Shown: piece after piece, positions 1-7,843 of the stretch
Layout of the letters: every line of letters begins with the position of its first letter
How positions within the stretch are numbered: the stretch's first letter is position 1
Source of the DNA: G963662905 sp965230045
Lineage (GTDB): Bacteria; Bacteroidota; Bacteroidia; Bacteroidales; WRLA01
Reading direction: 5' to 3'
NCBI GenBank assembly: GCA_965230045.1
Contig: OZ245940.1
Span: 1-64,000 of the forward strand
DNA: 64,000 nucleotides
Notes under the pieces: generated by a model
Seen by the model: only the letters and a program-made list of their open reading frames with translations
What the model was told of the DNA's origin: nothing
Databases searched by the model: none
Program-made: the position numbers and the translations under genes

Positions 1-405
1 CACATCTTCTTCAATATGTTCCATGACATCAACGGAAAGGATGAAATCATAATGATTTTCAACAACATATTTGGTTAAATCGGCAAAATGAAAACCGGCA
101 TTGCTCAATCCTGCTTTTTTGAAGAAAACCGAACAGTCTTCTATCTGCTCTTTTTTCACATCCACACCGGTGATGCTCCACTTTTTGTTACGGCTTGCCA
201 TCCAAAAAGAATACTGGCCAAATCCCATTCCGGCATCCAGAATCTTCAGTTTTTCATTTCGCTTGCCAATCAGCCGGCGAACAGCCTTATGCACATGCCA
301 GGTGCGCAGAAGCAGGATGTCAAGCAAGCGGTAAAACAGTTTCCTCAGAAAAACACTTTGGTTAAAAAATACACCCAGGCTTCTTTTTATCGGATCATAT
401 TTCAT
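1..405 (-). CDS. Class I SAM-dependent methyltransferase, partial
   Basis: Reverse-strand reading frame of 135 codons from ATG at 405, running off the left edge of the window, so the C-terminal part is missing. Residues 54-70 (ILDAGMGFGQYSFWMA) form the glycine-rich SAM-binding motif I; GVDVKKEQIED (80-90) gives the acidic end of strand beta2 and DFILSVDVMEHIEEDV (120-135) is motif II/III as in UbiE/COQ5-like small-molecule or lipid methyltransferases. The substrate cannot be told. It lies 14 bp downstream of rbfA on the same strand and may be cotranscribed with it. Confidence 0.85.
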   Translation of the reverse strand, partial: MKYDPIKRSLGVFFNQSVFLRKLFYRLLDILLLRTWHVHKAVRRLIGKRNEKLKILDAGMGFGQYSFWMASRNKKWSITGVDVKKEQIEDCSVFFKKAGLSNAGFHFADLTKYVVENHYDFILSVDVMEHIEEDV

Positions 406-419
406 GTTTCAGCTATCTT

Positions 420-758
420 TTAGTCTTTAAGCAATTGATCTATTTTGTCGATATAATCCAGTGAGTCATCGATGAAAAACTCAAGCTGCGGCACCACGCG
501 CAATTGCTTTTTTACACGCTGTGCAAGGTTATACCGAATGTCGGTTGTCCTCTCCCTGATGATTCCAAGCATGGTTTCTTTGTCTTCAACAGCAAAAAGG
601 CTGACATATACTTTAGCAATGGATAAATCACGTGTTACATAAACCTTGGTAACTGTAATCATTGCCCTTTGAAAAACTTCCGGGGACATGCGCTGAAGTA
701 TCTCTCCGAGGTCTTTGCGCAATAATCTCGCTATGCGTTCTTGTCGTTGTGATTCCAT
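420..758 (-). CDS. rbfA: Ribosome-binding factor A (RbfA)
   Basis: 112-residue protein of the usual RbfA length with the typical N-terminal start (ESQRQERIARLLRKDLGEIL), the central type-II KH strand ITVTKVYVTRDLSIAKVYVSLF, and the closing VPQLEFFIDDSLDYIDKIDQLL. RbfA binds the 30S subunit and helps maturation of the 5' end of 16S rRNA and cold adaptation. The start ATG at 758 is preceded very closely on the minus strand by TAATTTTG (770-763), a good Bacteroidetes -7 box, which would give an almost leaderless mRNA; this is weak evidence on its own. The methyltransferase follows 14 bp downstream. Confidence 0.95.
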   Translation of the reverse strand: MESQRQERIARLLRKDLGEILQRMSPEVFQRAMITVTKVYVTRDLSIAKVYVSLFAVEDKETMLGIIRERTTDIRYNLAQRVKKQLRVVPQLEFFIDDSLDYIDKIDQLLKD

Positions 759-1173
759 GATGCAAAATTAAAATAATTAAGCTATTAGCCTGTTTTTTGT
801 TCAATTGGCGAGATAAAAACTGATTTACACGATAATTAGCACAAATAACTGTATATCAGTATAATTTGTTCAAAATATAGCATAAATTAGTATAATTATA
901 CAAGCCTTTTCGGAATCCATTTCATAAAAATACAATGCTTCATCAGAAAAAAAACTGACATAGATCAGTTTTTTATTGACGAAGGTCATTTCATTAGGTA
1001 TGCTAAAGCATGCAGAAAGCTTCATATGAAGAAGATTTCCTATGTAAATTTGTAAATGAGTTAAAAGCTAATTAATGTTCCGTTAACACGAAGGGGAGAA
1101 GTTGGGAAAACCACCGATAAATCCCCACAAATATAAATAAGAAACTAATTGCATAACCAAACCACATAGAACC
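759..1173. promoter_or_regulatory. Divergent intergenic region between rbfA and the cytochrome cluster
   Basis: AT-rich, non-coding. It holds a perfect inverted repeat, AAAACTGA (951-958) and TCAGTTTT (965-972), with a 6-nt spacer. The spacing matches the CRP/FNR-type layout (5+N6+5, here ACTGA-N6-TCAGT), although the half sites are not the E. coli consensus. A TAAATTTG at 1045-1052 fits the Bacteroidetes -7 box TAnnTTTG for the cytochrome operon; a -33 TTTG is not obvious. The palindrome would lie about 95 bp upstream of that start. Because A- and T-runs flank it, an RNA hairpin is also possible, but a terminator makes little sense between divergent genes. Confidence 0.45.
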
Positions 1174-2808
1174 ATGAAAAAACTATTGTTCACCGTACTG
1201 GTTTTACTGAGTTCTGCCATTTTGTTTGGCTTTTTGGCTGCCCCTCAGGAGGAAGAAATTCCTGATGGAGACGCTGAAAATCAGACCGAGGCAATTCATC
1301 AGATTGATGTTATTAATTATGTACGGAAAGCCGACAGAAACACAGAGCCTTCTGTTGATCACACAAAATTTGAGATCCTGCAACAGGAATTTGCAAGCGC
1401 ACACGATGTAACGGCTGCTTGTTTGAGCTGCCATACCGAACGCGATAAGGAAATAATGGCGACATCGCATTGGAAATGGGAGCGCGAAGAAGAAATTGAA
1501 GGACGGGGTGTTGTTGCTCTGGGTAAAAAGAATATCCTCAACAACTTCTGTATTGGTATTGCCGGCAGTGAAAAAACCTGTACCCGCTGCCACATTGGTT
1601 ATGGCTGGGCCGACAAAGACTTTGATTTCAGCGACCCTTTAAACATTGATTGTTTGGTTTGCCACGACAATTCGGGCACTTACGAAAAAGACAAAGGTGC
1701 TGCCGGATATCCGAAAGCCAGTGTTGACCTAAACTATGTTGCTCAAAGCGTAGGAAGCCCTACCCGCGAAAACTGTGGTGTATGCCATTACTGGGGCGGC
1801 GGTGGAAACAATGTGAAGCATGGCGATCTTGATAAAGCTTTAAAAGATGTGCCTTATCATGTTGATGTACATATGACTACCGAAGGTGAAGATATGGACT
1901 GTATCGAATGCCATGTCACCGACAAGCACCAGATGGCCGGTAAACTCTATGCGCTTTCATCCGAAAACCATAACCGCGCCACTTGTGAGCAGTGCCACAC
2001 AGCAAGGCCACACAAAGATCAGATCCTCGACGACCACAACATCCGGGTTGCCTGCCAAACCTGCCACATCCCGATTTATGCCAAGGTGAACGGCACTAAA
2101 ATGATTTGGGACTGGTCCACTGCCGGACGCCTCGACGATCATGGCAAGCCCATGCACGAAAACGATGCCGATGGTAATCACAACTACCTCTCCATTAAAG
2201 GAAATTTTGTTTATGACGATCATGTTGTTCCGGAATATTACTGGTTCAATGGAATTGCCAACCATCATTTGCTCGAAGACAAAATCGATACCGTTCCGGT
2301 TCAGATGAATACACTTTATGGCTCATATAATGATAAAGGAGCCAACCAGAGGTCAACCGCTCCGGCAAAAATCTGGCCTGTGAAAGTACACCGTGGAAAA
2401 CAACTCTATGATACGGAACACATGACCCTGATCCAGCCTAAACTCTGGGCTGCCACAGAAGGCCAGGGCGCTTACTGGAAAGATTTTGACTGGGACAAAG
2501 CCGCACAGGTGGGAATGGAATACGTTGAGCAGGAATACAGCGGAGCTTACGATTTTGTTGAAACGGAGATGTACTGGCCGCTCAACCATATGGTTTCTCC
2601 GGCAGAACAATCATTGACCTGTAAGGATTGCCACACACGTAATGATGGCCGCCTTGCCAAACTTACTGATTTCTATCTGCCCGGACGCGACTATTATGCC
2701 GGCCTCGATACATTTGGCTTTGGCGTAATCATCCTGGCACTGATTGGAGTCTTTGTACACGGATTCCTGAGAATCGTAATGAGAAAAAATTGTTTGCACA
2801 ATAAATAA
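1174..2808 (+). CDS. Octaheme c-type cytochrome, tetrathionate reductase family
   Basis: 544 residues with an N-terminal hydrophobic signal/anchor (4-23) and exactly eight CXXCH heme sites: 83-87, 136-140, 160-164, 201-205, 243-247, 271-275, 294-298 and 483-487. The large gap before the last heme and a C-terminal membrane helix (about 514-535) fit the Otr-like octaheme family. Members studied in Shewanella reduce tetrathionate and nitrogen oxyanions in vitro; the physiological substrate is often uncertain. It should be periplasmic, taking electrons from the cytochrome b encoded 14 bp downstream. The cluster of rhodaneses behind it suggests a sulfur compound, which is inference from neighbours only. 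Confidence 0.88.
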   Translation: MKKLLFTVLVLLSSAILFGFLAAPQEEEIPDGDAENQTEAIHQIDVINYVRKADRNTEPSVDHTKFEILQQEFASAHDVTAACLSCHTERDKEIMATSHWKWEREEEIEGRGVVALGKKNILNNFCIGIAGSEKTCTRCHIGYGWADKDFDFSDPLNIDCLVCHDNSGTYEKDKGAAGYPKASVDLNYVAQSVGSPTRENCGVCHYWGGGGNNVKHGDLDKALKDVPYHVDVHMTTEGEDMDCIECHVTDKHQMAGKLYALSSENHNRATCEQCHTARPHKDQILDDHNIRVACQTCHIPIYAKVNGTKMIWDWSTAGRLDDHGKPMHENDADGNHNYLSIKGNFVYDDHVVPEYYWFNGIANHHLLEDKIDTVPVQMNTLYGSYNDKGANQRSTAPAKIWPVKVHRGKQLYDTEHMTLIQPKLWAATEGQGAYWKDFDWDKAAQVGMEYVEQEYSGAYDFVETEMYWPLNHMVSPAEQSLTCKDCHTRNDGRLAKLTDFYLPGRDYYAGLDTFGFGVIILALIGVFVHGFLRIVMRKNCLHNK

Positions 2809-2822
2809 TAGGAGGATCAAGC

Positions 2823-3968
2823 ATGAAAAAAGTATATATCTATAAAATATTTGAACGCTTTTGGCATTGGGGCCAGGCTGCACTGATTTTTTTCCTGATC
2901 CTCACAGGATTTGAAGTGCATGGAAATTACGATCTTTTTGGATACGAAAATGCTGTGCGCTGGCACAACACTGCCGGCTGGGCATTCCTGGTGTTGATTG
3001 TTTTTGCCATATTCTGGCATTTCACAACCGGAGAATGGAAGCAGTATATACCAACCACCAGGTTTTTAAAAGAACAGTTCAATTATTATATCGGTGGGAT
3101 TTTCAGAGGAGCGCCCCACCCTACCAAGAAGCTGGTTTATAATAAGTTTAATCCGCTGCAAAGGATGATTTATCTGGGATTGAAAATCCTGGTAATCCCG
3201 GTTCAGGTTATTTCCGGTTTCCTTTATCTGTATTTTAATTATCCCGGACTTGGATTTGAAATGCAGGGACTTGATGTGATTGCATTCATTCATACACTGG
3301 GTGCGTTTATGCTCATGGCTTTCATTATTGCACACATTTATCTCACAACAACAGGCCATAAACCGCTTTCGGCTATTAAGGCCATGATTACCGGTTGGGA
3401 AGAAATGAGTGAAGAAGATGCGCGTGCTGCGATTGTCGATGATATGAAGATCAACCTTGAGAAAACAAAATCAAAACTGCAGGCAGGTGCTGACAAGAGC
3501 ACATTCCTCGATGAAGCTCTGGATGAAGCTGAAGAACAAGTAGGCAAGTTGGATACAAGTTTCCGCGAAAAGGTGAGCAAAACCGGGGCCGGATATTTCT
3601 GCATCAATCCCGATGGAATTTACGAGCACGCCAACGAAGCCTGGCTGAAGCTCTATAAATTCGATAGCCTGAATGAAATCCTGGGCAAACACTATTCCCT
3701 CAGCCGCACTAAGGAAGAATTTGTTGAACTGGAAAAATCGTTCAATAAAGTACTTCAGGGCGAAACAATTCCACATGGCGAAGTGCAGCGTTTCTGCAAA
3801 GACGGAAGCACAGGTTACCATACACTTACAATGACACCGGTGATGAAAGGTGGTGAGGTTGTTGGCGTTGAAGGATTTATCATTGATACAACCGACCGCC
3901 GTATGGCCGAAAAAGAACTGTTGGACAAACAGTTACGTTACGAAAAAATGATTAACGAACAGAAATAA
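2823..3968 (+). CDS. Cytochrome b561-like membrane subunit fused to a PAS domain
   Basis: 381 residues. The N-terminal ~190 form a four-helix di-heme cytochrome b of the thiosulfate-reductase/formate-dehydrogenase gamma type: helices about 17-36, 50-68, 116-139 and 150-176, candidate heme ligands H15 (FERFWHWGQ), H48, H66, H157 and H171. A charged coiled linker (195-250) leads to a PAS domain (about 255-365, GYFCINPDGIYEHANEAWLKLY ... VVGVEGFIIDTTDRRMAEKEL) and a short coil at the end. It probably passes quinol electrons to the octaheme cytochrome; the PAS part may sense redox state or a ligand. A strong AGGAGG (2810-2815), uncommon in Bacteroidetes, sits 7 bp before the ATG and supports tight coupling to the upstream gene. 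Confidence 0.82.
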   Translation: MKKVYIYKIFERFWHWGQAALIFFLILTGFEVHGNYDLFGYENAVRWHNTAGWAFLVLIVFAIFWHFTTGEWKQYIPTTRFLKEQFNYYIGGIFRGAPHPTKKLVYNKFNPLQRMIYLGLKILVIPVQVISGFLYLYFNYPGLGFEMQGLDVIAFIHTLGAFMLMAFIIAHIYLTTTGHKPLSAIKAMITGWEEMSEEDARAAIVDDMKINLEKTKSKLQAGADKSTFLDEALDEAEEQVGKLDTSFREKVSKTGAGYFCINPDGIYEHANEAWLKLYKFDSLNEILGKHYSLSRTKEEFVELEKSFNKVLQGETIPHGEVQRFCKDGSTGYHTLTMTPVMKGGEVVGVEGFIIDTTDRRMAEKELLDKQLRYEKMINEQK

Positions 3969-3990
3969 AAAAACTCAAAAATTAAATGTC

Positions 3991-4509
3991 ATGAAAAATA
4001 GTATAGCTTTTAAATTCTTCCTCGTATTGATTGCTGCCGGCCTCGTTTATGGTTGCAGTTGTGAAAAATCATACGAAGGTGTTGACCATATGGTTGAGCA
4101 GGCTAAATCGGGTATCGACGAAATTGCTGTAGCCGATTTTAAAGCCAAATACGATAATTTTGATCCTTTTGTGCTCATCGATGTACGGAGCGAAAAAGAA
4201 CATAACCATGGATATATCCCCGGAGCAGTGAATATTCCGCGTGGCGTTCTGGAATTCCGCATTGCAAAGCAAGACTATTGGGATAATGCAGGATTATATA
4301 TGCCCGGAAAAGATGAAGAAATCATTATTTACTGTAAAAAAGGCCACCGCGGCACATTGGCAGCAGAAACCCTGCGCAAGATGGGCTATACTAACGTAAA
4401 AAACCTTGAAGGCGGCTGGAAAAACTGGGAAATGACATACCCGCTTGAGCACGAAAAAAACCTCGAAGATGTTGGCCATGATAGTGGCGGTGAAGTAGGG
4501 GGCTGTTAA
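3991..4509 (+). CDS. Single-domain rhodanese lipoprotein
   Basis: 172 residues. A signal peptide ends in a lipobox (GLVYGC, lipidated C22), so the protein is predicted to be membrane-anchored in the periplasm. A rhodanese domain covers about 40-150, with VLIDVRSEKEHNHGYIPGAVNIP and the active-site loop YCKKGHR, catalytic C115, which carries the usual C-x-x-G-x-R pattern. It could carry sulfane sulfur for the cytochrome system upstream. It follows the cytochrome b by 22 bp and is very likely in the same operon. The C-terminal tail is acidic and Gly-rich and ends in a cysteine (GGEVGGC). Confidence 0.88.
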   Translation: MKNSIAFKFFLVLIAAGLVYGCSCEKSYEGVDHMVEQAKSGIDEIAVADFKAKYDNFDPFVLIDVRSEKEHNHGYIPGAVNIPRGVLEFRIAKQDYWDNAGLYMPGKDEEIIIYCKKGHRGTLAAETLRKMGYTNVKNLEGGWKNWEMTYPLEHEKNLEDVGHDSGGEVGGC

Positions 4510-4637
4510 ACTGAAATAATAGTTTATATATTATAAATCAACGGATTAACTTTTATCCGGAGGAGTTTTACACCCTCAAAAATAAAGTGTTAGCGTTTAC
4601 AAAACCAATTTTTTTATCAACTAAACACATAAGTATT

Positions 4638-5636
4638 ATGAAATCTTTATTGAAATTATTCTGGATTTTAGCATTAATTCCGGCTTTAGTATTTTTGAAT
4701 GCATGTAACGACGACAGCGATGATAATGACGATCCGGTTCCGACTGCAGAAGACCGTTTTGAAGATGTTAAAGCGTACATGATTGCCAATGGCATGGATT
4801 TGCCTGATATCCTTGATACATGGATTACATCAGCTGAAAATGTTTATACCGTTATGACTGATGACGATGCAAACAATGACTTCTACATTATGGACATCCG
4901 TAAATCTACTGATTTTTCAGCCGGACGTATCGAGTGGGCTGTAAATACAACATTGGACAATGTGCTCGCTGAAGCCGAAAATGCTAATGGAAAAACTATT
5001 GTTGTAGTTTGTTACACAGGCCAAACTGCTGGTCATGCCGTTGTAGCACTCCGTATGAGCGGATATGCAAATGCTATGGTTTTAAAATGGGGTATGAGCG
5101 GATGGAACCCTGCAACTGCCGGTGCTTGGCAGGGTGGTATCGGTGATGCTGCTGACGGAAGCGCAAACTGGGTTGCTGCTCCAGGAAGTATTACTCCAAA
5201 TGTTGTGGGTACTGCACCAAAACTCGAGTATGTTACTGACGACCCACAGGAAATTATTGCCGACCGTGTAGCTCAACTTCTTGCTGATGGTTTTGCTGGC
5301 GTTAATAATACTGATGTATTGGGTGCTCCAACAAACTATTTCATCAATAACTATTGGGCAGAAGCTGATGTGGAACATTACGGAAACATCAAAACAGCTT
5401 ATCGTATCCAGCCGCTCACAATGGCTGCCGGCGAATATGCTTACCTCGATGGCACGGCAAAAGTGGTTACTTATTGCTGGACCGGCCAGACTTCTTCTAT
5501 GATTACTGCATACCTGCGTATTCTGGGATATGATGCCTATAGCCTCAAGTTTGGCTCTAATGGTATGATCCACAGTACATTGGAAAGCCACAAGTTTTCT
5601 GATAGCGAAATAAAAGACTACCCACTTGCACAATAA
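4638..5636 (+). CDS. Tandem-rhodanese lipoprotein
   Basis: 332 residues from ATG 4638; an upstream in-frame ATG at 4587 would precede the signal peptide and is less likely. Lipobox FLNAC gives lipidated C23, followed by an Asp-rich linker. Two rhodanese-like domains are visible: the first has DFYIMDIRKSTDFSAGRIEWAVN and loop CYTGQT (C125), the second CWTGQT (C280). In both loops the last position is Thr rather than the usual Arg, which may change substrate preference. A 128-bp gap separates it from the previous rhodanese gene, so it may have its own promoter or be at the end of the operon; a strong hairpin terminator follows at 5676. Confidence 0.82.
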   Translation: MKSLLKLFWILALIPALVFLNACNDDSDDNDDPVPTAEDRFEDVKAYMIANGMDLPDILDTWITSAENVYTVMTDDDANNDFYIMDIRKSTDFSAGRIEWAVNTTLDNVLAEAENANGKTIVVVCYTGQTAGHAVVALRMSGYANAMVLKWGMSGWNPATAGAWQGGIGDAADGSANWVAAPGSITPNVVGTAPKLEYVTDDPQEIIADRVAQLLADGFAGVNNTDVLGAPTNYFINNYWAEADVEHYGNIKTAYRIQPLTMAAGEYAYLDGTAKVVTYCWTGQTSSMITAYLRILGYDAYSLKFGSNGMIHSTLESHKFSDSEIKDYPLAQ

Positions 5637-5675
5637 ATCAAAAACAGACGATTAAAGTTGTAAAGGATTAAAAAC

Positions 5676-5700
5676 CCTCCGGCTCAGGCCGGAGGCCCTT
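5676..5700 (+). terminator. Rho-independent terminator or attenuator
   Basis: Perfect 8-bp GC-rich stem CCTCCGGC (5676-5683) / GCCGGAGG (5688-5695) with loop TCAG, followed by CCCTTTTC. It lies 40 bp after the tandem-rhodanese stop and 41 bp before the porin, so it may only partly uncouple the porin. Confidence 0.75.
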
Positions 5701-5740
5701 TTCAAACACCATTAATCCGTTTAACACAAAATTTATCGAC

Positions 5741-6784
5741 ATGAAAAAAATATTCGCACTTATCATCGCACTTGCTTTTGCTGCTCCTGCCTTTGTTCAG
5801 GCACAGGGCTGCATGGAAGCAAGTTCTGAGGATGGCGTAAGCGTGGTAGGTTATATCCAGCCACAATACACTTACGATCAGGCTAATGGCGCTTACACCA
5901 GTAACTTCCATTTCAACCGTGCCCGAATTGGTGTAGTTGGCAACATCCCTTACGATTTTAAATATTACGTAATGACCGAGCTGAGCCCAACGAAAAACGG
6001 GCCCTATCTGCTCGATGCTTTTATTACATGGACACGCTTTGCCCCTTATGCTAATTTAACAGTTGGGCAGTTTAAGCAGCCATTCGGCCTGGAACTTTCT
6101 ACACCTTGCCAGTCGCTGCATACAATCGATCGTTCATTGGTGGTTAACGAACTGGCCAGCCCATTCCGCGACCTGGGTTTGATGCTTTATGGAGGCTATT
6201 CCTTCGGCGAGCGCGACTTTAATATTATTGACTGGAAAATTGCCTTTACAAATGGCAAAGGCATGAACCAGGTGGACAATAACCGCTTTAAGGATATTAC
6301 CGCCCGGCTGGTTGTCTCTCCTTTGGAATTTATCCATATTGGCGGTAGCTTCAAAAAAGGCAAAGTACTGGGCAATGGCATCGATAATGACCTGATGCGC
6401 TATGGTGCAGATATTTCCATTGAAGCATTTAATTTTACCGTTCAAGGTGAATATATTGCAGGCCAGGATGATGGTTTCAAACTCGAAGGCGGTGGATGTG
6501 GCGAAGACCCAACAATTGTTCCCGCCGACGGCACCTTCAAAAAGAGCGGTTTCTTCGCTATGGTGCTCTATGATACGCCCTGGAACTTCCAGCCGGTTGT
6601 AAAATACCAAAGCTATGATCCCGATACTGATGTTGACGAAAACATGAAAAACTCCTATACATTTGGTTTTAACTATTTCTTCAACGACTGGACCCGCCTT
6701 CAGTTTAACTATGTGATGAATGATTTTGCAGGTGTTGATAAGCCAAATGATATCGTGCAGGTGCAAATGCAGGTGAAATTCTAA
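5741..6784 (+). CDS. Outer-membrane porin, OprP/OprO-like
   Basis: 347 residues with a clear signal peptide (MKKIFALIIALAFAAPAFVQAQ). The mature part is built of alternating amphipathic strands, with motifs typical of phosphate-selective porin O/P family proteins in Bacteroidetes (VVGYIQPQYTYDQANGAYTS, FNRARIGVVGNIPYDFKYYVMTELSP, VGQFKQPFGLE) and a C-terminal Phe (MQVKF) as expected for BAM-inserted barrels. It likely lets small anions, perhaps the sulfur or nitrogen oxyanion used by the cluster, across the outer membrane. Two Cys in GGGCGEDP and GCMEASS are unusual but not informative. Confidence 0.8.
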   Translation: MKKIFALIIALAFAAPAFVQAQGCMEASSEDGVSVVGYIQPQYTYDQANGAYTSNFHFNRARIGVVGNIPYDFKYYVMTELSPTKNGPYLLDAFITWTRFAPYANLTVGQFKQPFGLELSTPCQSLHTIDRSLVVNELASPFRDLGLMLYGGYSFGERDFNIIDWKIAFTNGKGMNQVDNNRFKDITARLVVSPLEFIHIGGSFKKGKVLGNGIDNDLMRYGADISIEAFNFTVQGEYIAGQDDGFKLEGGGCGEDPTIVPADGTFKKSGFFAMVLYDTPWNFQPVVKYQSYDPDTDVDENMKNSYTFGFNYFFNDWTRLQFNYVMNDFAGVDKPNDIVQVQMQVKF

Positions 6785-6838
6785 CAATAACTGAATCGTT
6801 CAGGAATAGTATTTTAAGAATGTTTAAATATCAATAAA

Positions 6839-7693
6839 ATGAAAAAACTCACGTCTTTCCTTTTAATTGCATTTATTTTTATAAGTGCGCAAAGCTTTGG
6901 ACAGGACATTATTTCCGCCAAAGACCTCATGAAATCCCTCAGGGATAAAAATACCGTTATCGTTTCTGCCCGCTCGGCAAAAGATTATAAAATCAGCCAC
7001 GTACGCAATGCTGTGAACATCACGCCTAATGATCTTGCCAAAGAAGGCGAACCCAAAGGCTTGCTGAAATCTCCCGAAGAGCTGGCCAAAATTTTTGGTG
7101 ATAACGGAATCTCGAATACCAGCAATGTGATCATTTATGATAATGGCGACCTCAAATATGCCGGTCGTGTTTATTGGGTATTGAAATATATGGGAGCTAA
7201 AAATGTAAAACTTTTAGTTCGCAATATGGATGATTTCAAAAAAGTAAGGGTGCCGCTTACCAAATCGCCTACAAAAGCGAAAAAAGCAACTTTTACGCCT
7301 GAAATCAACAACAATATCGCTGCTGATGAAGCCTGGATTAAGGCTCATATGAAAGATGCCAATGTAATGATCATTGATGTTCGTGCTGCCAACGAATATG
7401 ATGGAACCTCCACAAAACCGGTAAGCCCCGGACACGTTCCCGGCGCAGTAAATGTTGAGTGGAAACAATTTACCAATGGCGACAACGGCCTGAAGAGCAA
7501 AGCCGAACTGGAAGCCCTTTGCGCTGCCAATGGCATTTCGGCCGACAAAACCATTGTGCTTTATTGTGCTACCAGTGTACGTGCAGGAATTGTTTTCTTT
7601 GCACTTACTACCGAACTGGGCTACAAAAACGTTAAAGTTTATGACGGAGCAATGAACGAATGGGCCCATAAGGGCAATTCTGTTGATAAATAA
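6839..7693 (+). CDS. Exported thiosulfate/3-mercaptopyruvate sulfurtransferase (two rhodanese domains)
   Basis: 284 residues, signal peptide to about residue 22 (SAQSFGQ). It has the usual SseA/TST layout of an inactive N-terminal rhodanese domain (IIYDNGDLKYAGR at 98-110, Asp101 in the place of the catalytic Cys) and an active C-terminal domain (MIIDVRAANEYDG, PGHVPGAVNVEWK, loop LYCATSVRAG with C243). It transfers sulfane sulfur from thiosulfate or mercaptopyruvate to an acceptor. This is the third rhodanese-type gene in 3.7 kb and closes the cluster, which ends in a terminator at 7716. Confidence 0.88.
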   Translation: MKKLTSFLLIAFIFISAQSFGQDIISAKDLMKSLRDKNTVIVSARSAKDYKISHVRNAVNITPNDLAKEGEPKGLLKSPEELAKIFGDNGISNTSNVIIYDNGDLKYAGRVYWVLKYMGAKNVKLLVRNMDDFKKVRVPLTKSPTKAKKATFTPEINNNIAADEAWIKAHMKDANVMIIDVRAANEYDGTSTKPVSPGHVPGAVNVEWKQFTNGDNGLKSKAELEALCAANGISADKTIVLYCATSVRAGIVFFALTTELGYKNVKVYDGAMNEWAHKGNSVDK

Positions 7694-7715
7694 ATCTCCT
7701 GTTTAGCTTGATAAG

Positions 7716-7749
7716 AAACCGCTTCGGATTTTCCCGGGCGGTTTTTTTT
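7716..7749 (+). terminator. Rho-independent terminator of the cytochrome/rhodanese cluster
   Basis: AAACCGC (7716-7722) pairs with GCGGTTT (7738-7744), followed by a run of T to 7749. It sits 22 bp after the sulfurtransferase stop codon. Confidence 0.8.
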
Positions 7750-7843
7750 ATGCTCAGAACTGTAACTTATCCGATTTAGGGGCGTCTATTATAATGTGTG
7801 GAAACGCATAACCCCTATTAACTAACCCTAAGAAACCCCTATC

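Noticed and set aside
88..423. Plus-strand frame of 111 codons at the left end
   Set aside because: Opposite to a clear SAM-methyltransferase reading frame; shadow of that gene.
5082..5633. 183-codon minus-strand frame inside the tandem-rhodanese gene
   Set aside because: Antisense shadow of a well-supported lipoprotein gene; no domain recognised.
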